Assembly (NCBI RefSeq): GCF_022869865.1
Contig: NZ_CP094984.1
Span: 3,224,001 to 3,288,000, forward strand
Reading direction: 5' to 3'
Length of the DNA: 64,000 nt
DNA from: Arthrobacter zhangbolii
Lineage (GTDB): Bacteria > Actinomycetota > Actinomycetes > Actinomycetales > Micrococcaceae
In this document: piece by piece, positions 8,743 to 17,100 of the stretch
Position numbering within the stretch: position 1 is the first letter of the stretch
How the letters are laid out: the number at the start of each line of letters is the position of its first letter
Made by a program: the position numbers and the translations under genes
The notes under the pieces: generated by a model
The model's database searches: none
The model's input: only the letters and a program-made list of their open reading frames with translations
What the model was told of the DNA's origin: nothing

Positions 8743-9822
8743 TTGAAACTCTTCACCCCCCTCACCGTCGGCACCATGGAACTGCCCAACCGCCTCGTCA
8801 TGGCACCGATGTCCCGCGTGCGCGCCGACCGCACCGGCGTGCCCACCGACATCATGGTCGAGCACTACCGCCAGCGCGCCTCCCTGGGCCTGATCATCAG
8901 TGACGGCATCTACCCCTCCTTCACCGGCCAGGGCAACGCCCTGATGCCCGGTCTGGTCACCGAGGAGCACGTGGCCGGCTGGAAGCGCGTCACCGACGCC
9001 GTGCACGAAGCCGGCGGCCGGATCGTCGCCCAGCTGATGCACTCCGGACGCGTCGCGCACGAGAACATCAACGGCGGACGCCAGCCGCAGGCCCCCAGCG
9101 CCATCGCGGTCGAGGGCATGGCGCACACCTACGACGGCAAGCAGCCCTTCCCGGTGCCGCACGCCCTCACCGAAGCCGAACTTCCGGGCGTCGTGCAGGA
9201 CTTCGTCTCCGCCGCGCGGAACGCGATGAAGGCAGGGTTCGACGGCGTCGAGCTGCACGGCGCCAACGGGTACCTGCTGCAGGAGTTCCTCTCCCCCGTC
9301 TCCAACACCCGCACCGACAACTACGGCGGCTCCCCGGAGAACCGCGCCCGGATGGTCATCGAGACCTTCCGTGCCGTGGCCGAGGCCGTCGGCGCCGAGC
9401 ACACCGGCATCCGCATCTCCCCGGAGCACAACATCCAGGGCGTGCTGGAAACCGACCGCGCCGATGTGACCGCCACCTACACCGCCCTGGTGGACGGCAT
9501 CGCCGACCTGAAGCCGGCCTACCTGTCCATCCTGCACGCCGACCCGGCGGACGAAATGGTCCAGGACCTGCGCCACCGCTTCGGTGGCCCGGTGCTGATG
9601 AACACCGGCTTCGGCACGGTCACCAGCCGCGAGGACGCCATCATGCTGCTCGAGGAGGACCTGGCCGACGCCGTCGTCGTCGGCCGCCCCGTCATCGCCA
9701 ACCCGGACCTGGCCCGCCGCTGGCAGGAAGACCACCCGCTGAACGAGATCGACCAGGCCAACGTCTACACCGACGGCGCCGCCGGCTACACGGACTACCC
9801 GGTGCTGGAACCGGTTTCCTAA
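8743..9822 (+). CDS. Old yellow enzyme family alkene reductase
   Basis: A 359-aa FMN-dependent NAD(P)H:flavin oxidoreductase that reduces activated C=C bonds (enones, nitro compounds, maleimides). The substrate-binding pair His172 and Asn175 and the proton donor Tyr177 stand in LHGANGYLLQEFLSP, followed by the FMN-phosphate-region signature NTRTDNYGG. The start is a TTG at 8743 with AAGGA eight bases upstream; no in-frame ATG fits, because the family N-terminus KLFTPLTVGTMELPNR begins there. It is a single gene ending in a perfect terminator. The last 14 codons recur as a relic at 13679-13722. Confidence 0.93.
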   Translation: MKLFTPLTVGTMELPNRLVMAPMSRVRADRTGVPTDIMVEHYRQRASLGLIISDGIYPSFTGQGNALMPGLVTEEHVAGWKRVTDAVHEAGGRIVAQLMHSGRVAHENINGGRQPQAPSAIAVEGMAHTYDGKQPFPVPHALTEAELPGVVQDFVSAARNAMKAGFDGVELHGANGYLLQEFLSPVSNTRTDNYGGSPENRARMVIETFRAVAEAVGAEHTGIRISPEHNIQGVLETDRADVTATYTALVDGIADLKPAYLSILHADPADEMVQDLRHRFGGPVLMNTGFGTVTSREDAIMLLEEDLADAVVVGRPVIANPDLARRWQEDHPLNEIDQANVYTDGAAGYTDYPVLEPVS

Positions 9823-9833
9823 CCCTGGAAGAA

Positions 9834-9880
9834 CGACGATGACGGCCCCTCCGCACCATGCGGAGGGGCCGTCATCGTCG
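9834..9880. terminator. Strong hairpin terminator after old yellow enzyme gene
   Basis: A perfect 22-bp stem (9834-9855 with 9859-9880) and a 3-base loop starts 11 bases after the stop codon. Its outer clamp is CGACGATGACGG / CCGTCATCGTCG. The run after it is only weakly T-rich. Confidence 0.85.
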
Positions 9881-9957
9881 ATTCAGACGTACTTTGCTTT
9901 TAGGCGCCTCAGCCGCGATGTATCTTTGCGCCGCCACACGCACTACGTGGATACCGA

Positions 9958-10608
9958 GTGCCAGGCAGTAGGCTCATCTGCGTATACAACCATGGGGGGC
10001 AAGTGGGAAAGACAAACACGCCTGCAGATGATGCTCTGGCACGACTACAGGAGGCGCGAACCGAGGCCGAGCATGCGCGCCGCGAACGAGAGGCGTGCAG
10101 GTACGCCCTGACCACCCAGCTCCTCCAAGTGACGAGCGTCGTAGAAAGGTTCACCCGACGCCGCGACCACCTGCTGGCAGCCGGAGAAGAAAACCCCGGG
10201 GAGGCCGGGCAAGCAGCTGAGCTGGCCAGCACGGCCGAACGACTCCGGAAGAATGCCGAAGGCACGCAGCAGTGGCTGGCCGACCGCATTGAACCAGCAT
10301 CGGAACAGGCTCGGAAGGCAGCAGATCTTGTGGTCCGCATCGACGCAGCGGCCAAGAAACTGGAGCAAGCCATGCACAGGCTTGAGCTGGCCAGCCTAGA
10401 GAAAGCGAACCGTGAACGCCTCGCTGATTTGGAACGCATCAGCGTGGCCAGACTCCATCAACTGGGTCGGGCGAAACCCGGTCCCCGCACCGGCAGCCTC
10501 GTACCGCCGCCGCTTGCGCAGTCCGGCCTCGATACCTATGTCAGGGACGTTACCCGCCTAGCCTACGAAGCCGAGGCCCTGGCCGACCTGCAGTTGAAGG
10601 GCATCTGA
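9958..10608 (+). CDS. Coiled-coil protein of unknown function
   Basis: A 216-aa protein (GTG start at 9958; an in-frame GTG at 10003 behind a run of six G is equally possible). Residues about 22-155 are Ala/Glu/Arg/Leu-rich heptads typical of a long coiled coil; the C-terminus (AKPGPRTGSLVPPP) is a proline-rich tail ending in a short helix. There is no signal peptide and no recognisable enzymatic motif. Its TGA overlaps the ATG of the next gene by one base, so the two are probably made together, perhaps as a membrane-recruited complex. Confidence 0.6.
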   Translation: MPGSRLICVYNHGGQVGKTNTPADDALARLQEARTEAEHARREREACRYALTTQLLQVTSVVERFTRRRDHLLAAGEENPGEAGQAAELASTAERLRKNAEGTQQWLADRIEPASEQARKAADLVVRIDAAAKKLEQAMHRLELASLEKANRERLADLERISVARLHQLGRAKPGPRTGSLVPPPLAQSGLDTYVRDVTRLAYEAEALADLQLKGI

Positions 10609-11255
10609 TGAAGCCGGTTTCCTTCAACCTCATCATGGCGTCGCATACGCAACGTGCTTCCAACCTTATTGTCATGATTGTTATTTTCCTGATTGCGGGG
10701 GCCCTTAGTCCACTGCTGCTGCCTATCCCGTTCTTTATCGCCGCATGTGTTGAAATCGTTTTTGAGCCCATCCGTTGTTGGCGCACACTCCGGTACCGGG
10801 AAGGGGAGGCAGCCTCGCTGACAGTCCGAATTCGCGGGATCTTTCCGAGCGCCCCGGACATCAGGCCCTCCCAGCTGGCGTCGTTGGTACGCCAAGGTCG
10901 CCTTACTGTCGACGGCGAGGACGGGTCTCGCCTTCGCCTGGTCCTAAGTGACGTGGTCCGCCTCAAGAAGCTCCGCGACGGGTACACGGTACGGGCGTCT
11001 TTCTGCCCGTCAGACTTCGGTCTCGGGGAGTTCGACAAAATTATGGGCGATTTGGTTCACAGCACCCCCGTGGCTACAGCCGTGCAGCGCATCAATGAGG
11101 AGGAGCGCAACCAGCGTCTGCGGGCGCCAATCGACCTGCCATACCCGGAAAAGCCTGATCTGGCCGTGACGGAAAAACCCGCGTTTTTGCAGCCACCCAA
11201 AAGTAAGGAAGGCATCTCCGACGAGAAGAAGGATCCGACTAAGACCGACGTCTGA
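10608..11255 (+). CDS. Small membrane protein with long cytoplasmic tail, unknown function
   Basis: A 215-aa protein. Residues about 18-52 form one long hydrophobic stretch with a central proline, best read as a two-helix membrane hairpin or a re-entrant segment (MIVIFLIAGALSPLLLPIP). The rest is a soluble domain (about 60-165) and a Lys/Pro/Glu-rich unstructured end. I do not recognise a family. It overlaps the coiled-coil gene by one base. Codon choice is less GC-biased than the metabolic genes nearby, which fits recently acquired accessory DNA. Confidence 0.65.
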   Translation: MKPVSFNLIMASHTQRASNLIVMIVIFLIAGALSPLLLPIPFFIAACVEIVFEPIRCWRTLRYREGEAASLTVRIRGIFPSAPDIRPSQLASLVRQGRLTVDGEDGSRLRLVLSDVVRLKKLRDGYTVRASFCPSDFGLGEFDKIMGDLVHSTPVATAVQRINEEERNQRLRAPIDLPYPEKPDLAVTEKPAFLQPPKSKEGISDEKKDPTKTDV

Positions 11256-11388
11256 AAAGTTTGCCAGACTAGAAGGCCTGCGGCCTGGAGATGATGCGTT
11301 CCACCTCGTTGGGCGCCTCGCCATGCGGTGCCCTACCGCCGGTAGCTCCGGGCAGTCGGCCGCCGCGTACGGCCGCCGGTCTCAGGCG

Positions 11389-12120
11389 TCACGGTGTGAG
11401 GATATGCCGCAGGTAACGGCCGGGCTCGTTCAGGTAGGACCTCCAGTTAGTCACCAGGTCCAGGTCATCCCACTCGCGGCGGGCTATCCCGTGGGCGCCT
11501 GTCTCATAGATGGTGGCCCCGGGAAGCGAGGCCAGCACGGGGGAATGCGTGGCACACAGAATCTGCGATCCGTTCGCTGCGAGATCGCTGAGCACGCCGA
11601 TCAGGGCAAGGGTGGCACTGAAGGACAATGCGGCTTCGGGCTCATCCAGGCAGTAAAACCCGCGGGTGTTGAGGTAGGTATCCGTAAGGGCCATAAAGGA
11701 CTCTCCGTGGCTCATGGCATGGAAGTTTCCGCCGCCGGCCTGGTCCTGGAAGGTGTAGTACCCGTGCATCGTTTCCGCCCGAAGGAAGAAGCCCCATTTC
11801 GGGGCACCCGGCTGCCGGACCAGGCTGATCCAGCTGCTCAGCGGGGATTCGGTTTGGTGCGTGCTGTGGGCCGAATGCACCGTTCCGCCCTCCGGCCCCA
11901 AGCCGTAGGCTGCCGCGACTGCCTCCACCAGCGTGGATTTGCCGCTGCCGTTCTCCCCCACCAAAAAGGTCACTCCGGGTGGAAGCTCCAATCCGGATTC
12001 CAGGACCGCAGCCACGGCCGGAACCGTAACGGGCCAGCCGGATGACGGAACATCCGCGTCCGCCCTGCGCCGGACTTCGCGGATCAGCCGTGGATCGTCA
12101 AGACCTCGGGAAGATGACAT
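11389..12120 (-). CDS. Small AAA ATPase (COG3910-like)
   Basis: A 243-aa stand-alone ATPase starting MSSSRGLDDPRL. Walker A is VGENGSGKST, the SMC/ABC-like Walker B is FYCLDEPEAALS, and the switch histidine is in CATHSPVL. This minimal ABC-ATPase core without a coiled-coil insertion is widespread in actinobacteria and of unknown role; in defence-related contexts such proteins act as sensors or switches. The frame stays open upstream of 12120, but that part is antisense to nothing conserved and rich in Pro/Ser, so I placed the start at the ATG before the conserved region. Confidence 0.82.
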   Translation of the reverse strand: MSSSRGLDDPRLIREVRRRADADVPSSGWPVTVPAVAAVLESGLELPPGVTFLVGENGSGKSTLVEAVAAAYGLGPEGGTVHSAHSTHQTESPLSSWISLVRQPGAPKWGFFLRAETMHGYYTFQDQAGGGNFHAMSHGESFMALTDTYLNTRGFYCLDEPEAALSFSATLALIGVLSDLAANGSQILCATHSPVLASLPGATIYETGAHGIARREWDDLDLVTNWRSYLNEPGRYLRHILTP

Positions 12121-12199
12121 CTGGCTATTCTGGCAGGCTGCAGTGACAAAACCCGGGACCTGTATTGTGGCAACACTCAGCTGTTGACGCAGGAGCGTG

Positions 12200-13393
12200 T
12201 CAGTCGGAGTCGACGGCTGGGGGCTTGTCCCCGTCGTCGCCCCTTCGCTGTTCGACGCCGGAAGCGCCGGAAGCGCCGGTTGCGCCGGCAACACCGGATA
12301 CGGGCGGAACCCGCCGCCAGGGACGCCGGTCGTAGATTGCCAGCAGCTGGGCACCCAGTCCAAGGAACACCATGGCCAGCCATACAACGATGTTCAGCCA
12401 CGGAATATGCAGCGCGACAATGAGAATCAGGCCGCCGACCAGCGCCTTCACCACCGGATGCTGGTTGCCGCGGAAAATGAGCCGGCCAATGAAATAGGCA
12501 CCGACAACAAAGGTGGCGAGCGTCAGCGTTATCCAGACCAACAGGACCGCCAGGGCCAGGGGCGCCCCGATGACCGTGGCCAGAAGGAGCACCACCACCA
12601 GGGGAACGGCGATTGATGCCACGAACCCGACGAGCAGCGCCAGCCATGGCCGGGGCAGGAGCCTGTCGGTCACCCGGTGCAGCAAACGGGGGAAGAGCCA
12701 GCCCGCGAGCACGGTGATAAGGCTCAGCGCAACCAGCGCATACAGCAGCCCGAGCAGCCACCCGACGAACTTCTCCCCCGCCGTGGGCTCCTGCTCGGGT
12801 TCCGGGGCGATGCGCTCCACGTTGCCGCTGACCGCATCCGCGGCGATGTTTGCCTCCTGGTCGGAGTTGTACGTGAGGTTGCCTCCGACCGTGCCGTTGA
12901 TGGTGAGGTTTCCGACGCCGACCTCGACATCCCGGCCGATCGCACCGGAGATGGCGATGTCACCGGCGGCGCCCACCAGGTCGTCTCCGAATGACCCGGC
13001 ATCGGTCACGGTGAGGGTTGCCGCGAAGATCGTTCCGCTGCGCGCAACCTCACCGCTGATGGTCACGTCCTGCCCGGCGAGCCGCACGTTTCCGTCCACG
13101 TTGCCGGTAATGGAAATCGTTTGGGCTGCCGCGATCACGTCCCCCGTGACATTTCCGCTGATGGTGACGCTCTGCCCGGAGACATACACGTCACCGGACA
13201 CGTCATCCTGGACGTCGATGTTCACTCCGCTGTAAAACTGCGGCCCGGAGCCGTCATTCACCACGGCAAAGGGTGCGGACTGCGGGCTGGACTCCGGGGA
13301 CACGGCGAATGCAGCCGCCCCCGTCGCCAGGACCAGAATGCAGACGGCTAGAAGTGCGGAGAAAGCCCGCCGGGCAAGAGAGGGAAGTCTCAT
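12200..13393 (-). CDS. Exported bactofilin-like beta-solenoid protein with membrane domain
   Basis: A 397-aa protein beginning with a signal peptide (LARRAFSALLAVCILVLATGAAAFA). Residues about 45-190 are repeats of the form SGNVxGDVxxxxxxITI, a right-handed beta-solenoid as in polymer-forming bactofilins, here outside the cytoplasm. About four transmembrane helices follow (215-345), then a charged tail. AAAGG lies seven bases before the ATG. Proteins of this type are annotated as polymer-forming cytoskeletal or DUF; the topology suggests a cell-envelope scaffold, which is an inference. It is separated by 79 bases from the downstream AAA ATPase on the same strand. Confidence 0.8.
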   Translation of the reverse strand: MRLPSLARRAFSALLAVCILVLATGAAAFAVSPESSPQSAPFAVVNDGSGPQFYSGVNIDVQDDVSGDVYVSGQSVTISGNVTGDVIAAAQTISITGNVDGNVRLAGQDVTISGEVARSGTIFAATLTVTDAGSFGDDLVGAAGDIAISGAIGRDVEVGVGNLTINGTVGGNLTYNSDQEANIAADAVSGNVERIAPEPEQEPTAGEKFVGWLLGLLYALVALSLITVLAGWLFPRLLHRVTDRLLPRPWLALLVGFVASIAVPLVVVLLLATVIGAPLALAVLLVWITLTLATFVVGAYFIGRLIFRGNQHPVVKALVGGLILIVALHIPWLNIVVWLAMVFLGLGAQLLAIYDRRPWRRVPPVSGVAGATGASGASGVEQRRGDDGDKPPAVDSD

Positions 13394-13579
13394 CGGAATG
13401 CCTTTCCGGGGGTACGGTGTTCGGCTGTTCTTCCTCGTCAGAGGGCTGATGCAGCGGCATCCCGCGGCTGGGCAGCCGCTGCGTATCCGGCGCCGCGCTC
13501 CTGCGGCCAATATCTTCAGTGTCCTGCAGATGTCCGCCGCGCAATAGAGGCGACGGCGACTGGGCGGCACTGAGGATGA

Positions 13580-13680
13580 TTACGGAGTTGGCAATACCTT
13601 CTCCGCCCTGCGTTGATTCATGGCCCGGTATTTTTCCGCCACGTCCCTGAGGGGAAGCCCGAGGTCAAAGACCTGGCCGC
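13580..13680 (-). pseudogene. 3' remnant of a zinc-type alcohol dehydrogenase gene
   Basis: Reading minus from about 13680 to a TAA at 13580-13582 gives GQVFDLGLPLRDVAEKYRAM and then about 12 further residues. This closely matches the last 34 codons of the intact alcohol dehydrogenase at 16078-17100 (GQVFDLTLPLEDAAEGYRAM). No start or catalytic part remains. The break is at 13680, exactly where the old-yellow-enzyme fragment begins on the other strand. Confidence 0.85.
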
Positions 13681-13722
13681 GTGCTACACGGACTACCCGG
13701 TGCTCGCTCCGGTTTCCCGGCT
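13679..13722 (+). pseudogene. 3' remnant of an old yellow enzyme gene
   Basis: The plus strand reads CYTDYPVLAPVS, matching the C-terminus GYTDYPVLEPVS of the enzyme encoded at 8743-9822, then runs on without the stop. Only the last 12-14 codons remain. It is followed by its own clamp-type terminator, as in the intact copy. Confidence 0.8.
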
Positions 13723-13727
13723 GAAAC

Positions 13728-13779
13728 AAACGACGACGGCAGGCCTGCCGCGGAATGCGGGGGCCTGCCGTCGTCGTTT
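13728..13779. terminator. Bidirectional hairpin terminator with ACGACG clamp
   Basis: A perfect stem of at least 17 bp begins AAACGACGACGGC and ends GCCGTCGTCGTTT, with a partly paired loop. It ends one base before the stop codon of the minus-strand gene at 13781, whose transcripts it can terminate (T-run on that side). On the plus side it follows the old-yellow-enzyme relic. Confidence 0.85.
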
Positions 13780-13780
13780 A

Positions 13781-14773
13781 TTAGCGCTTTGACGGCTGCG
13801 ACGAGCGGTCCTCTCCCAAGTACTGCGACTCGATGTCCTTGCTCCAGGCACGCGCGTAGAGGCCAAGAATCGCCTGTTCCCTATACGGGAAGCCCAGCCG
13901 GTTGAGTGCCAGCTGGCTGACACGCGTAGCCAGCTGCTGCGCACTGCGGCTGATGCGCTGCTTGTCAGCCCGGTACAAATACTCGTCAACGGCTCTGGCC
14001 CAGCGCTTGCGCCAGACCTCCACTGCCGTCTCTGCGGCCAACGCGGCCATTATTCGGTGGACGGGCACTACCCTGGGCGCAATCTGAGCCATCATTGTTG
14101 TGCGCACCTGTGTGGCATGCGGGCCCGCCGCACCGACACAGGTGCGCAGATGAGCGTCCCAGAAATAGTCCCAGCTAGTGGTCCTGCGGTCGGCCCAAAC
14201 AGAGGACCGGGGTCCGCGCATCATTGCGTGCCCCGTATCGAAGAGAAGCAGGGCACCCAGCATCGAACGCATGTTGGGGCTGGGGAAACGGTTGACCGCC
14301 CACAACGCCAGCGTCGATGACAGCTCGGAAATCTCCGCCGCCAGTTCCAAGCCCTTAAACCCGCCAAAGTATGCAAGAGGCGCTTCAAGCAACTCAGGCA
14401 CCGGTTCGCCCGGCGGCGGATAAACAACGCCAGGCGACTGGGTGATCTTGACCGCCCCCACTGTGGCTACGTTTTCGTCCGCCAGTGCACGCGCAAACTT
14501 CCAGGTGCGTTCGATGACATGCTCGGGGGCACGCAAATGCAGGTCCACGACGGGGGAAACGGGTTCCAGGCGCCGGACAAACCGAAACCTGTCCCCTTCC
14601 CCGGCCCGCAGCTGGGAAGAGAGAGGGCCAATAATATGGCGGACAATATCGTCGCCGGCCTCCTCACGATCCGGCTCAAGGGTCAGCATTGACCACAGCA
14701 TGGTGCTGGATCGCGGCTGAGGACGGGCAGGTACTCCTCGATGTACAGTGTCCGATTGGATTACGCGGTTCAT
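13781..14773 (-). CDS. Stand-alone SpaB_C (thiopeptide-type bacteriocin biosynthesis)-like protein, paralog 1
   Basis: A 330-aa protein. The order of motifs fits the C-terminal domain of lantibiotic dehydratases: an N-terminal LWSMLTLEP, a FRFVRRLEPVSPVVDLHLR strand pair (family FxRY...hLRLR), a YFGGFKGLELAAEISELSS block (family RYGG...S) and a C-terminal ALNRLGFPYREQAILGLYA (family HMhxNRL...E). In full LanB proteins this domain eliminates glutamate from Ser/Thr; split versions also serve thiopeptide and related pathways. No dehydratase N-domain, cyclase or precursor is near. The start at 14773 is chosen because the sequence before it matches that of paralog 2. Family assignment is by eye. 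Confidence 0.65.
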   Translation of the reverse strand: MNRVIQSDTVHRGVPARPQPRSSTMLWSMLTLEPDREEAGDDIVRHIIGPLSSQLRAGEGDRFRFVRRLEPVSPVVDLHLRAPEHVIERTWKFARALADENVATVGAVKITQSPGVVYPPPGEPVPELLEAPLAYFGGFKGLELAAEISELSSTLALWAVNRFPSPNMRSMLGALLLFDTGHAMMRGPRSSVWADRRTTSWDYFWDAHLRTCVGAAGPHATQVRTTMMAQIAPRVVPVHRIMAALAAETAVEVWRKRWARAVDEYLYRADKQRISRSAQQLATRVSQLALNRLGFPYREQAILGLYARAWSKDIESQYLGEDRSSQPSKR

Positions 14774-14996
14774 ATCATCCCCAAAAAAAGATCGTCCTGA
14801 CTTCGGGTGTGCTCCCAACGATGCGTTCCCAACACTGTGTTGCCAAAAAGCGAATGTCCATACAGATTCTTGAAAATCTTCATCCGTTTGCCTCGGGGCT
14901 TCCTTTTCTGCGTGCACATAGCCACCATGGAATGTTGCGGTAGGCGGCGCGCTGCGGCCGACCTCCCCGGTTTCTCACCAGTACAAGACGCACCTT
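14774..14996. other. Upstream region of SpaB_C-like paralog 1
   Basis: The frame of the downstream gene stays open here to a GTG at 14917 but the translation (rich in His, Ser, Phe) looks non-coding. Directly before the ATG the minus strand reads TTGGGGATGAT, nearly the same as before paralog 2 (TTGGGGATGAA). I see no separate gene in the rest. Confidence 0.4.
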
Positions 14997-15260
14997 CTAG
15001 GCGGACTTACCCGTGGTGCCCAGCTCCTCCCATAGGAAAGCCAGCATGGCGGCTCCGGCTTTGAGGATGTCGATCCGGGCGCTCTCGTCGCTGTGCCAGT
15101 TATCCTCCACCAGACCAGTCCCGAATCAGACCACGGGAATGTTCAGGGGCGAGGAGAGCAGTTCGGCTGGCCCGCCACCGGCGTTGCCCATCCGCCCCAC
15201 CTTGGGCGCCTGAAAGCCTCGAGCCATTGCGCGGTCCCTACGGAGAACCGGACCCGGACG
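14997..15260 (-). pseudogene. C-terminal remnant of an M20-family dipeptidase
   Basis: The minus strand translates as KVGRMGNAGGGPAELLSSPL, then NIPVV, an in-frame TGA at 15126-15128, then FGTGLVEDNWHS and DESARIDILKAGAAMLA, ending with TAG at 14997-14999. This is the conserved C-terminus of M20/M25 metallopeptidases (FGTGLxEDNWHSxDES). One codon appears lost in the HSSDES motif and the N-terminal catalytic domain is missing; an in-frame stop closes the frame at 15306. It is a decayed fragment. Confidence 0.85.
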
Positions 15261-15392
15261 GTCGTCGAGGCCGTCAGTTCGGCGCCCGAAGCCCTCGCGA
15301 AGCTGTCAAGAGGTCCGATCCCGCCCGGCCGGGCACTATTCTGCAGAGAAAATACCGGCGAGGCCACCTCAAAACATGGAATGATCCGTTCC

Positions 15393-16007
15393 ATGACGTC
15401 CAGCCTGGATCCAGCGACCGAACCTGTCAGCCAACAGAGTGAAGCTGCAGGCAGCGCATCGACGACGGAATACAGAGTGCTCTCCGTCAGCCGAAGCAGT
15501 AAGCACAACTTCAGCAAGGACCGGTTGGAATCGGTTCTGCTGGTGGAAGGGCTCGGCATCGACGGAGACGCTCATTCCGGTACTACCGTGCAGCATGTGT
15601 TCAGGAAGAAGTCGCACCCCGCGGAGCCCAACCTGCGGCAAGTACACCTGATCCAGGCGGAACTGTTCGACGAACTGGCGCAGGACGGCTTCGAAGTGCG
15701 TCCCGGCGACCTCGGGGAAAACATCACCACCCGCGGCATCGACCTGCTGAACCTGCCGGAGGGCACCCTCCTGCGGATCGGACCCGACGCCGTCGTCCAG
15801 ATAACCGGCCTGCGGAACCCCTGCCGGCAGATCGACCGCTTCCAACCCGGCCTGCTCAAGGCCGTGTTGCCCCGCGACAGCGCCGGAAAAGTTGTGCGCA
15901 AGACGGGAGTGATGGGCATCGTCCTGACCGGTGGAATGGTAAGCATCGACGATGAAATCCGCGTGGAGGTTCCTGACGGGCCGCAGCGCCGGCTTAGGTG
16001 TGTCTGA
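15393..16007 (+). CDS. MOSC domain protein
   Basis: A 204-aa MOSC (MoCo sulfurase C-terminal) domain protein of the YiiM type. Seen motifs are EGLGIDGDAHSG near residue 50, the GDLGENITTRGIDL block, and the invariant cysteine in GLRNPCRQIDRF. Such proteins transfer sulfur to or from metal cofactors and help detoxify N-hydroxylated bases. The start is uncertain: the ATG at 15393 has GGA 12 bases upstream, and an ATG at 15381 adds four residues. It stands alone, facing the M20 relic on one side and convergent with the alcohol dehydrogenase on the other. Confidence 0.88.
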   Translation: MTSSLDPATEPVSQQSEAAGSASTTEYRVLSVSRSSKHNFSKDRLESVLLVEGLGIDGDAHSGTTVQHVFRKKSHPAEPNLRQVHLIQAELFDELAQDGFEVRPGDLGENITTRGIDLLNLPEGTLLRIGPDAVVQITGLRNPCRQIDRFQPGLLKAVLPRDSAGKVVRKTGVMGIVLTGGMVSIDDEIRVEVPDGPQRRLRCV

Positions 16008-16077
16008 GCAGCCAGGCGCCGACACCGACGGAACCCGGGACGGGCAAAACCCGACAGCATCCGCGCCTAAAACGCCG

Positions 16078-17100
16078 TTACGGAGTCAGCAGCACTTTCA
16101 CCGCCCGGCGCTCATCCATGGCCCGGTAGCCTTCCGCGGCATCCTCGAGGGGAAGCGTGAGATCAAAGACCTGACCCGGATCGATGCTCCGGTTCCAGAT
16201 CAGCTCGATCAATTCGGGCAGGAACCGGCGGACCGGCGCCGGGCCGCCAAGCATGTTGATTTCGGCGAAGAATAATTCCAGCCCCGGCAGGGCGACGTCG
16301 TGGGAGACACCCACGAACCCCATGTGCCCGCCGGGACGGGTGGAACGGACCGCCTGCATCATCGACTCCTGTGTGCCCACGGCCTCCACCACCGAGTGCG
16401 CGCCGAGCCCGTTGGTCATGTCCTTGATGACGGCCACGCCGTCGTCGCCCCGTTCGGCGACAATGTCCGTGGCGCCGAACCGGCGGGCCATTTCCTGCCG
16501 TTTCGGGTGCCTGCTCATGGCGATGACCCGCTCGGCGCCGAGTTGGCGTGCGGCCAGAACGGCAAGGAGCCCGACGGCGCCGTCGCCCACCACTGCCACG
16601 GTCTTGCCGGGACCTGCCTGTGCCGCCACGGCACCGAACCAGCCGGTACCGAGCACATCGGAGGCGGCCATCAGCGAAGGCAGCAGGCCGGCGTCGGGCT
16701 GGCCGGGAGTAGCGACCAGGGTGCCGTCGGCTAGCGGAATCCGCGCGAACTGCGCCTGGGTGCCGATCGCACCCATGGGATAGGCCTGCACGCAGCGGCT
16801 CTGGTAGCCGGCCCGGCAGATCTCGCAGGTGTTATCGGAGGCCCAGAAGGAGCCGACCACAAAGTCCCCGGGTTTCAGCGTGCGGACGTCGGCCCCGATC
16901 TCCGTGACCGTTCCCACGTACTCGTGGCCCATCGGCGCAGCGGATGACACCTCTTCAATGCCTCGGTACGGCCAGAGGTCGGAACCGCAGATGCAGGTTG
17001 CGGCGAGTTGGATGACAGCGTCCGTGGGCTCCAGGATCCGCGGGTCCTCCCGGTCCTGGACGCGGATATCTCCGGGGGCATGAATGACAACTCCGCGCAT
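16078..17100 (-). CDS. Zinc-dependent alcohol dehydrogenase family protein
   Basis: A 340-aa medium-chain dehydrogenase. The N-terminal GroES-like domain has CGSDLWPYRG and GHEYVG (catalytic-zinc Cys, His and Glu). A structural-zinc loop shows only three of the usual four cysteines (CEICRAGYQSRC). The Rossmann domain carries GDGAVGLLAVLAARQLGA for NAD(P). GAAGGAG lies six to seven bases before the ATG. The substrate is unknown; neighbours do not help. A second, mostly deleted copy of this gene exists at 13580-13680. Confidence 0.9.
   Translation of the reverse strand: MRGVVIHAPGDIRVQDREDPRILEPTDAVIQLAATCICGSDLWPYRGIEEVSSAAPMGHEYVGTVTEIGADVRTLKPGDFVVGSFWASDNTCEICRAGYQSRCVQAYPMGAIGTQAQFARIPLADGTLVATPGQPDAGLLPSLMAASDVLGTGWFGAVAAQAGPGKTVAVVGDGAVGLLAVLAARQLGAERVIAMSRHPKRQEMARRFGATDIVAERGDDGVAVIKDMTNGLGAHSVVEAVGTQESMMQAVRSTRPGGHMGFVGVSHDVALPGLELFFAEINMLGGPAPVRRFLPELIELIWNRSIDPGQVFDLTLPLEDAAEGYRAMDERRAVKVLLTP

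Noticed and set aside
13781-14773. Complete lanthipeptide or thiopeptide gene cluster
   Set aside because: No glutamylating dehydratase domain, cyclase, leader peptidase, transporter pair or short precursor gene is adjacent to either SpaB_C-like gene.
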